Source: Opitutus sp.
Lineage (GTDB): Bacteria > Verrucomicrobiota > Verrucomicrobiia > Opitutales > Opitutaceae
Assembly (NCBI GenBank): GCA_024998815.1
Contig: JACEUQ010000001.1
Location: 1,701,683 to 1,765,682 of the forward strand
Direction: 5' to 3'
Length of the DNA stretch: 64,000 bases
The position numbers were made by a program, and so were the translations under genes. Positions within the stretch are counted from its first letter, which is position 1. Each line of letters opens with the position of its first letter. Positions 53,371 through 64,000 of this stretch are shown here, one piece after another. Below the pieces are notes generated by a model. It made no database searches. It saw only the letters and a program-made list of their open reading frames with translations, and was not told where the DNA came from.

Positions 53371-53430
53371 AGTAGCGCAGGCTTCCAGCCTGCATTTATC
53401 GCACGGAGCAGACTGTAAGTCTGCGCTACT
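53371..53430. repeat. Dispersed inverted repeat, GTAGCGCAGAC family (copy 3)
   Basis: AGTAGCGCAGGCTTCCAGCC and AGACTGTAAGTCTGCGCTACT around a 20-bp loop, ending TTTTT. Between convergent genes, where it could terminate both. Confidence 0.86.
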
Positions 53431-53462
53431 TTTTACGGGCCAAAAAAACGTGTTTTAACGAT

Positions 53463-54158
53463 CTAGATTTCGACCGTTTCCACCTCGCGAAACGCGCCTA
53501 CGGCGAGGTCACCGAGCGTGAGCCGGCCGAACTGAACCCGGTGCAACGTCAATACGGTCACGCCCACCGCGGCAAACATACGTCGCACTTGATGATACTT
53601 GCCCTCGGTCAGCACCAAATCGGCAGTGCGGGGCTGGGTGGCAATGAGACGTAATTCGGCCGGTGCGCAGGGCGAAGTTTCCCCGTCCATCATGAGCGTG
53701 CCGGCGGCAAAAAGCGGGATCAGCTCAGGTTTGAGATCAGCGTCCACCGTGGCGCGGTAGAGCTTGGGGACTTTGTGTTTGGGCGAAGTGTACTGGTGCA
53801 CCAACTCGGTGCGGTCGGTGAGCAGGATCAACCCGCTGGTATCCTTATCCAGACGGCCAATACTGGTGACTTGGGGATTACGGGCGCGCCAACGCTCAGG
53901 GAGCAGATCGTAAACCCGTGGCCCTTCGCGCTCGTCGTGGGAGCAGACCAGGCCGAGGGGCTTGTTTAAAACCAACAGCAGCCCGTCGGGGTGATCGAGA
54001 GGTTCGCCGTCGATGCGGACGTCAGCGGCTAAGACCTTGCCCGAGGGATCGCGCACCGCGGCACCACGAACGGTAACGACGTGCTTTTTCAAAAAATCAC
54101 GTGCCTCACTTCGCGAGCAGTAACCGAGATTGGCGAGGAGTTGGTCGAGGCGGCGCAT
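53463..54158 (-). CDS. Pseudouridine synthase, RsuA family
   Basis: 231 residues. S4 RNA-binding domain at 1-50 (MRRLDQLLANLGYCSRSEAR), catalytic domain with the key Asp in TSIGRLDKDTSGLILLT (about 100), and EGKYHQVRRMFAAVG near 192. RsuA-type enzymes convert a uridine of 16S rRNA to pseudouridine. Substrate by homology only; RluE/F relatives share the motif. Confidence 0.9.
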   Translation of the reverse strand: MRRLDQLLANLGYCSRSEARDFLKKHVVTVRGAAVRDPSGKVLAADVRIDGEPLDHPDGLLLVLNKPLGLVCSHDEREGPRVYDLLPERWRARNPQVTSIGRLDKDTSGLILLTDRTELVHQYTSPKHKVPKLYRATVDADLKPELIPLFAAGTLMMDGETSPCAPAELRLIATQPRTADLVLTEGKYHQVRRMFAAVGVTVLTLHRVQFGRLTLGDLAVGAFREVETVEI

Positions 54159-54230
54159 GGCAAAACGAAAAGGGGTGCGCGGTGTTTTGCGAGCCTGTGT
54201 CTGCGCTAGTGTGCGTCTGCACGCGGGCGC

Positions 54231-54262
54231 AAAAAAGCCGCGAGTGATGAACTCGCGGCTTT
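54231..54262 (-). terminator. Intrinsic terminator of the rpoBC operon
   Basis: On the minus strand AAGCCGCGAG pairs with CTCGCGGCTT over a 6-base loop and is followed by TTTT, 33 bp after the rpoC stop. Confidence 0.9.
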
Positions 54263-54294
54263 GATTTTTCAGTCGGCCGATTTGGCTAACCGGC

Positions 54295-58434
<4,140 letters not shown>

Positions 58435-58481
58435 TGTGAGTTATATCCCTATGTAATCGTTAAATGGTGACGTGAGCCGGA

Positions 58482-61400
58482 TTAGCCGGTGAGACCGCCG
58501 AAGGCGTCGCGCTTGTTGAGCTTGATATCCAGACCGAGGGACTGGATTTCCTTGATCAACACGTTGAAGGACTCGGGGGTGCCCGCGACCAACGTATTGT
58601 CGCCCTTGACGAGCGACTCGTAGATCTTGGTACGGCCCTGGACGTCGTCGGACTTGACGGTGAGCAACTCCTGAAGGGTGTGCGCCGCGCCGTAAGCCTC
58701 GAGTGCCCAGACCTCCATTTCGCCGAAGCGCTGGCCGCCGTATTGGGCTTTACCGCCCAAGGGCTGCTGCGTGACGAGGGAGTAGGGACCGACCGCACGA
58801 GCGTGGATCTTGTGGGACACAAGATGGTTCAACTTCATCATGTAGATGTAGCCGACCACGACCTCTTGATCGATCTTCTCGCCGGTACGACCGTCGAACA
58901 GAGCGCTCTTGCCGGTGGTGGGGAGCTTGGCCTCCTTGAGGTACTCGCGGATTTTCTTCTCCGGAATGCCGTCGAACACAGGCGTGGCGATCTTCATACC
59001 GAGCTTTTTACAAGCCCAGCCGAGATGCGTCTCGAGCACCTGCCCGATATTCATACGCGAAGGAACGCCGAGCGGATTCAAGCAGATCTCAATGGGCGTG
59101 CCGTCCGGGAGGAAAGGCATGTCTTCTTGAGGAACGATCTTGGCGACCACACCCTTGTTACCGTGACGACCGGCCATCTTGTCACCGACCTCAAGCTTTT
59201 GCTTGGTGGCGATGTAGACTTTGACCTGCTTGATCGCACCGTTGCCGTTGTCTTCACCGGCTTCGATGCTGTTGACCTTGCGCTCACGGTCGGTCTCGAG
59301 CTCGTCGAACTTCGACTGATAAGAGCCGATGATCTCCATGATCTTGATACGAACCGGGGACGGATCGATCTCGACGTGCTTGGAGACGGCGGCGAGCTTG
59401 CGAAGGAGCGTCTTGGTGATCTTACGGTTGGCCGGGATGATGATCTCGTTGGTGTCACCGTTGATGACATCGAGGGGGATCTTCTCGCCGAGGAGGATGT
59501 TGGACAGGGCCTCGGTCAGACCTTCGCGCAGTTTATCCATCTGCGTCTTGTAGTCTTCCTGGATCTGCTTGGTCTGGCGGCGACGATCAGAGGGGGAGAG
59601 CTTCTCCTTCTCGAAATCAACGCGGCTGGAAACCTTCACGTCCATGACAATACCGGACTCGCCAGACGGAACGACCAGCGAGGTGTCCTTAACGTCCGCG
59701 GCCTTCTCGCCGAAGATCGCGCGAAGGAGTTTTTCCTCTGGAGCGAGTTCAGTTTCGGACTTGGGCGTAATCTTACCGACGAGGATGTCGCCGGGTTTGA
59801 CCTCTGCACCGATGCGAATGACGCCGTTGTGGTCGAGGTTCTTGAGGGCCTCTTCGCCAACGTTCGGGATATCGCGGGTGATTTCCTCCGGCCCGAGCTT
59901 GGTGTCGCGTGCGGCGACCTCGAACTCATGGATGTGGATGGAGGTGAAGATGTCTTCCTTCAGCACCTTTTCAGAGATGAGGATAGCGTCTTCGAAGTTG
60001 TAGCCGTTCCAAGGCATGAACGCGACGAGGATGTTACGGCCTAGGGCCATCTCACCCTTTTCGGTGGAAGGACCGTCAGCGATGATGTCGCCGACCTTAA
60101 CCTTCTGGCCCTTGTCGACGACCGGCTTCTGATTGAAGCAGGTGCTGGCATTGGAGCGCATGAACTTGCGGAGCTCATAAACGGTCACGCCGTTCTTGGC
60201 ATCGCTCTTGGGGTTTTTCTCGAAGTTGCGCGGCAGCTCGCCGTCCTTGGTGATGACGATGCTCTTGGCGTCCACAAATGCGACGATGCCGGCCTCTTCG
60301 GCCACAACGACGATCTTGGAGTCGCGGGCCACGCGCTCTTCAATACCGGTGCCGACGAACGGCGACTCGGCCTGCAGAAGCGGTACGCCCTGGCGTTGCA
60401 TGTTCGCTCCCATCAGCGCGCGATTCGCGTCGTCGTGCTCGAGGAACGGAATCATACCTGCGGCGATCGAGATGACCTGCTTCGGCGAAACGTCCATGTA
60501 GTGGACTTCGGAGGCGGGCACTTCAAGGAACTCGCCGTCTTGACGAACGGTGACCTTGCCGACGAAGTGATTCTTCTCGTCGAGTTCGGAATTCGCCTGA
60601 GCGATGACCTTGGCCTCTTCTTGGTCGGCGGTGAGGTAGTCGATCTTATCGGAAACCTTGCCGTCCTTAACGATGCGGTACGGGGTTTCGATGAAACCAA
60701 ACTCGTTGACGCGAGCGTAGGTGGAGAGCGAGTTGATCAGACCGATGTTCGGGCCTTCGGGCGTCTCGATCGGGCAGATACGGCCGTAGTGCGACGGGTG
60801 AACGTCACGCACTTCGAAGCCGGCACGCTCACGGTTAAGACCACCCGGCCCGAGAGCGGAGAGACGACGCTTGTGCGTGACCTCGGCGAGGGGGTTGATC
60901 TGGTCCATGAACTGCGACAGCTGCGAACGGGCGAAGAAATCGCGGATCACCGTGGTGAGCGCCTTCGGGTTGATCAGCTTCTGGGGCGTGATCGAATCGA
61001 CGCTCTGGTCGTACATGGTCATGCGCTCGCGCACCAAACGCTCGGTGCGGGACAGACCCACGCGGCACTGGTTGGCAAGAAGCTCGCCCACGGTACGAAC
61101 GCGGCGGGAACCGAGATGGTCGATATCGTCCACAACACCCTCACCGCGTTTGAGGCGGACGAGGTACTTGGTGGCGGAAGTGATGTCGCCGGACTCGAGG
61201 ATACGCTGTTCTAGGTCGACCTTAAGACCGAGCTTCTGGTTGATCTTGTAGCGGCCGACGCGGCCGAGGTCGTAACGCTTGGGATCGAAGAACAGGCGCT
61301 TGAGCAGTGCCTTTGCGTTGGCGGTTGTCGGGGGCTCGCCCGGACGCAGGCGCTTGTAGATTTCCTTGAGGGCTTCTTCCTCGTTACGTGTCGGATCTTT

Positions 61401-62276
61401 CTTGAGGGCGCGGATGATGGCGCCTTCGTCGGAAGCCGTGTCAATTACACGGATACTGGAGATGCCGTGTTTCTCGAAGGTACGAACGATCTGCTTGGTG
61501 AGGGGCTCGAAAGCACGAGCAAGCACAACGCCCTTTTGGGCATCAATGGCATCTTCAACCAAGACCAGCGTGGAAACGTTTTCGAGGTCGAGGGCCTTGG
61601 CGATCTTGATATCCTTGATCTCGTAGAAAAGATTCAGGATGTCGATGTCCGAGCTGTAGCCGATGGCACGCAGCAAGGTGGTGATCAGGAACTTACGACG
61701 ACGACGGCGGCGATCCAGATAAACGTAAAGGAGGTCGTTGTTATCAAACTGAACCTCAAGCCAAGTGCCGCGGTCAGGAATGATGCGGAAAGAGTGGAGG
61801 GGTTTACCGTTGGCATGCGGGGCAACTTCGAAGGCGATGCCGGGCGAACGGTGCAACTGGGAGACCACGACGCGCTCGGCGCCATTGATGATGAAAGAGC
61901 CACGCTCTGTCACCATGGGGATCTCACCCATGTAAATTTCCTCGTCCTTGATGAAGTCTTCCTCACGGAGGCGCAGCTTTACATAAAGGGGGACCGAATA
62001 GGTGATACCCTCGCGGATACATTCGATCTCGGAATTCTTGGAGTCGCCGAGCGTGTAGGAGACGTACTCAAGATTGAGACGTGCGTCATAGGACTCGATC
62101 GGGAAAACCTCGCGGAAAACGGCCTCGAGGCCTTGGGGCTTACGCTGTTTCTCGGGGATGCCCTTTTGAAGGAAATCGAGATAAGACGTGATCTGGATTT
62201 CGATCAGGTTCGGCGGAACAATGACTTCACGAAGTTTGCCGAAGTTGATACGGTCGGATTGATTGCGAACGGCCAT
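58482..62276 (-). CDS. rpoB: RNA polymerase beta subunit
   Basis: 1264 residues. Rifampicin-region block [20 protein letters not shown] followed by [35 protein letters not shown], and the late [17 protein letters not shown] and [20 protein letters not shown] motifs. No resistance-type change could be judged by eye. It pairs with RpoC in core polymerase. A hairpin lies between rplL and this gene. Confidence 0.99.
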   Translation of the reverse strand: MAVRNQSDRINFGKLREVIVPPNLIEIQITSYLDFLQKGIPEKQRKPQGLEAVFREVFPIESYDARLNLEYVSYTLGDSKNSEIECIREGITYSVPLYVKLRLREEDFIKDEEIYMGEIPMVTERGSFIINGAERVVVSQLHRSPGIAFEVAPHANGKPLHSFRIIPDRGTWLEVQFDNNDLLYVYLDRRRRRRKFLITTLLRAIGYSSDIDILNLFYEIKDIKIAKALDLENVSTLVLVEDAIDAQKGVVLARAFEPLTKQIVRTFEKHGISSIRVIDTASDEGAIIRALKKDPTRNEEEALKEIYKRLRPGEPPTTANAKALLKRLFFDPKRYDLGRVGRYKINQKLGLKVDLEQRILESGDITSATKYLVRLKRGEGVVDDIDHLGSRRVRTVGELLANQCRVGLSRTERLVRERMTMYDQSVDSITPQKLINPKALTTVIRDFFARSQLSQFMDQINPLAEVTHKRRLSALGPGGLNRERAGFEVRDVHPSHYGRICPIETPEGPNIGLINSLSTYARVNEFGFIETPYRIVKDGKVSDKIDYLTADQEEAKVIAQANSELDEKNHFVGKVTVRQDGEFLEVPASEVHYMDVSPKQVISIAAGMIPFLEHDDANRALMGANMQRQGVPLLQAESPFVGTGIEERVARDSKIVVVAEEAGIVAFVDAKSIVITKDGELPRNFEKNPKSDAKNGVTVYELRKFMRSNASTCFNQKPVVDKGQKVKVGDIIADGPSTEKGEMALGRNILVAFMPWNGYNFEDAILISEKVLKEDIFTSIHIHEFEVAARDTKLGPEEITRDIPNVGEEALKNLDHNGVIRIGAEVKPGDILVGKITPKSETELAPEEKLLRAIFGEKAADVKDTSLVVPSGESGIVMDVKVSSRVDFEKEKLSPSDRRRQTKQIQEDYKTQMDKLREGLTEALSNILLGEKIPLDVINGDTNEIIIPANRKITKTLLRKLAAVSKHVEIDPSPVRIKIMEIIGSYQSKFDELETDRERKVNSIEAGEDNGNGAIKQVKVYIATKQKLEVGDKMAGRHGNKGVVAKIVPQEDMPFLPDGTPIEICLNPLGVPSRMNIGQVLETHLGWACKKLGMKIATPVFDGIPEKKIREYLKEAKLPTTGKSALFDGRTGEKIDQEVVVGYIYMMKLNHLVSHKIHARAVGPYSLVTQQPLGGKAQYGGQRFGEMEVWALEAYGAAHTLQELLTVKSDDVQGRTKIYESLVKGDNTLVAGTPESFNVLIKEIQSLGLDIKLNKRDAFGGLTG

Positions 62277-62404
62277 GGGTGATCCCGGTTAGGTAAAGTA
62301 TAGAGACGGAGAAACCGCGCTGGTTGGCGCGGTCAAATCAAACGAACTCCAGCCGAAGGCTGGGGCGAAAACTGAAAACAAAGAGCGATAGCGGAAAAGG
62401 CAAA

Positions 62405-62434
62405 GGACAGGCCGCGCGGTAGCACGGCCTGTCC
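62405..62434 (-). terminator. Hairpin between rplL and rpoB (possible attenuator)
   Basis: GGACAGGCC and GGCCTGTCC form a 9-bp perfect stem around a 12-base loop. On the minus strand it is followed by TTTGCCTTTT. In other bacteria a leaky terminator here lowers rpoBC relative to the ribosomal genes; that role is inferred. Confidence 0.6.
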
Positions 62435-62474
62435 CGAAGACGATAGACGATTTAGATCGTTGAACGCCAAGTAA

Positions 62475-62852
62475 TTACTTGAGTTCGACCTTGGCGCCAG
62501 CGGCCTCGAGCTTCTTCTTGATGTCCTCGGCGTCAGCCTTGGAAGCACCTTCCTTGACAGCCTTAGGAGCGCCTTCAACGAGATCCTTGGCTTCTTTAAG
62601 GCCCAAGCCGGTGATGGCGCGGACTTCCTTAATGACGCCGATCTTGTTCGCGCCGGCCTCAACGAGGACAACGTTGAACTCGGTCTTCTCTTCGACGACA
62701 GCGGCAGCGGCACCACCGGCAGGAGCGGCGGCAACGGCAGCGGCGGCGGAAACGCCCCACTTGGCTTCGAGGTCTTTAACGATGGAGGCGAGCTCGAGAA
62801 CGGTCTGGGCGGACAGCCAGTCGATAACTTGGTCTTTGGTGATATTGCTCAT
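62475..62852 (-). CDS. rplL: Ribosomal protein L7/L12
   Basis: 125 residues. N-terminal dimerisation part ([20 protein letters not shown]), Ala/Gly hinge (about 36-52) and C-terminal factor-binding domain ([34 protein letters not shown]). It forms the flexible stalk on the 50S subunit that recruits translation factors. Confidence 0.98.
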   Translation of the reverse strand: MSNITKDQVIDWLSAQTVLELASIVKDLEAKWGVSAAAAVAAAPAGGAAAAVVEEKTEFNVVLVEAGANKIGVIKEVRAITGLGLKEAKDLVEGAPKAVKEGASKADAEDIKKKLEAAGAKVELK

Positions 62853-62948
62853 GGTATTAAGTTCCTAGGGCGACTAGCGATTTCAGGAATGAAACGCGTT
62901 TAAGGGACGTATCCCCTAGCCTACCCTTGTGGATTTTTTGTCTTCTCA

Positions 62949-62974
62949 AAGGCGTCGATTTTAACCGACGCCTT
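62949..62974 (-). terminator. Hairpin between rplJ and rplL
   Basis: AAGGCGTCG pairs with CGACGCCTT around an 8-base loop, 22 bp after the rplJ stop. It may modulate read-through or RNA stability between the two genes. Confidence 0.5.
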
Positions 62975-62995
62975 CTCAAAATGGGTTGATGTGGC

Positions 62996-63487
62996 TTAGG
63001 CGGCGGGCTGCTCTTTTTTGACCTTGGCGTCGAGGACGCGGACGAAGGACGCAGCGTTGCTGGTGAGCAAGCTGAGGAACTGCGAGCGCATGACGTTGAA
63101 GGGAGGCAGATCGGCCATGACGGCGAGTTCCTTTGCGGAGAAAATCTTCTTCTCCAGGACGCCGACTTTGACCTCAAGACGCTGCTTGGTGTCGAAGAAC
63201 TTCTTAAGGATCTTCGCGACGCCAGCCGGGTTCTTGCCACCGACGAGGATAGCCGTTGGGCCAGCCAAGGTGGAGGATTCGAACTCGGGCAGGCCCAGGG
63301 CCTTGGCGGCTACACGGAGGGAACTGTTCTTGACGACGTGGAACTCGGCGTTTTCAGCAGCAAGGCTGGCGCGGAGTTCGGCGACATCGGAAACGGTGAC
63401 CTTCGAGAAATTGGCGAGGATGACGTAGTCGGACTTCTTAAGGTGCGTCTCGACTTCGCTGATCAGGTATTTTTTTTCGGCTCTCAT
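62996..63487 (-). CDS. rplJ: Ribosomal protein L10
   Basis: 163 residues. MRAEKKYLISEVETHLKKSD and LAGPTAILVGGKNPAGVAKI are typical of L10. It anchors L7/L12 dimers to 23S rRNA. Only 14 bp separate it from rplA, too little for the usual L10-binding leader there, so autogenous control must act elsewhere. Confidence 0.97.
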   Translation of the reverse strand: MRAEKKYLISEVETHLKKSDYVILANFSKVTVSDVAELRASLAAENAEFHVVKNSSLRVAAKALGLPEFESSTLAGPTAILVGGKNPAGVAKILKKFFDTKQRLEVKVGVLEKKIFSAKELAVMADLPPFNVMRSQFLSLLTSNAASFVRVLDAKVKKEQPAA

Positions 63488-63501
63488 GGGTAGGGTTCCG
63501 A

Positions 63502-64000
63502 TTAGAACTTGCTGTATTCGGTGGAGGCGACATGAACGCCAGGGCTCATCGAGGATGAGAAGGCGACGGTCTTGATGTAGTTGCCCTTGAAGGACGCAGG
63601 CTTGGCCTTGGAAATGGCCTCGAGTACCGCTTTCGCGTTCTCGATGAGCTGGGCGTTGGTGAAGGAGCGCTTACCAATGCCGACGCCGATGTTAGCGGCT
63701 TTGTCCATCTTGAACTCAACGCGACCAGCCTTAACGGCTTTGATACCAGCAGCGATATCGTCGGTGACGGTTCCGGACTTCGGATTGGGCATCAATCCCT
63801 TGGGGCCGAGCACGCGGGCCAAAGTACGGACCTGCTTCATGGCCTCGGTGGTCGCGATGGCGACATCGAATTCGAGCCAGCCCTCGCTGACCTTCTTCAT
63901 GAGTTCGGCCATGCCGGCTTCGTCTGCACCGGCCTTGAGGGCGACCTCAGGGCTGTCGGTGAACACGATCACGCGCACTTTTTTACCGGAACCGTTTGGG
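63502..64000 (-). CDS. rplA: Ribosomal protein L1, C-terminal part (gene runs off the window)
   Basis: At least 166 codons seen; the 5' end lies beyond the window, since the frame stays open (PNGSGKKVRVIVFTD) to 64000. ARVLGPKGLMPNPKSGTVTD and KRSFTNAQLIENAKAVLEAI are L1 hallmarks. L1 binds 23S rRNA at the E-site stalk and its own mRNA. Confidence 0.97.
   Translation of the reverse strand, partial: PNGSGKKVRVIVFTDSPEVALKAGADEAGMAELMKKVSEGWLEFDVAIATTEAMKQVRTLARVLGPKGLMPNPKSGTVTDDIAAGIKAVKAGRVEFKMDKAANIGVGIGKRSFTNAQLIENAKAVLEAISKAKPASFKGNYIKTVAFSSSMSPGVHVASTEYSKF

Overview
The window is bacterial chromosome of a GC-rich Gram-negative. It most resembles the Verrucomicrobiota, probably the family Opitutaceae. 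The grounds are two PEP-CTERM sorting signals, a free-standing SWIB protein, secreted proteins of verrucomicrobial type, and the rplA-rplJ-rplL-rpoB-rpoC cluster. The genus is inference.

Positions 1 to about 12,750 are a cassette array of a chromosomal integron, much more AT-rich than the rest. It has 17 complete attC sites (16 of 103 bp, one of 99 bp) that are nearly identical, as in sedentary chromosomal integrons. Cassettes read on the minus strand, and the attC of each cassette lies at the lower-coordinate side of its gene. The array abuts an attI-type core at 12,370 and a divergent integrase gene intI (12,752-14,314, plus strand). Recognisable cassettes are a restriction-modification system, VapBC, two identical copies of a CPBP protease, and a LexA-type DNA-binding protein in first position. 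Two gene-less elements (1,697-1,897 and 9,835-10,026) look like fossil copies of the attI plus integrase-promoter region buried inside the array. This is the most unusual structure in the window.

From 14.3 to 24.6 kb lie an ECF sigma factor operon with a ZraP/Spy-like protein, an MscS channel, a REP-associated tyrosine transposase flanked by its probable palindromic repeats, a heterodimeric ABC exporter, a SWIB protein and a DUF3892-like protein. From 24.9 to 36.5 kb are topB, holA, a PqiA-like protein, a secreted protein, a flagellin, purB, a glutaredoxin and a DTW-domain enzyme. Nested MITE-like elements sit around the flagellin gene.

From 36.6 to 54.2 kb are a SET protein (with a duplicated 3' fragment at 43.2 kb), a PEP-CTERM serine hydrolase, a surface-repeat protein and an AT-rich PEP-CTERM metalloprotease followed by an orphan half attC. 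These are followed by a LytS/LytTR two-component pair, an L,D-transpeptidase, ung, a subtilase, a five-copy 169-bp repeat array, a BASS transporter, an HDOD protein, an EF-hand membrane protein with a partner, and an RsuA-family pseudouridine synthase. From 54.3 kb to the end is rpoC-rpoB-rplL-rplJ-rplA on the minus strand. Several families of dispersed inverted repeats fill the intergenic gaps. No tRNA, rRNA or CRISPR was seen.
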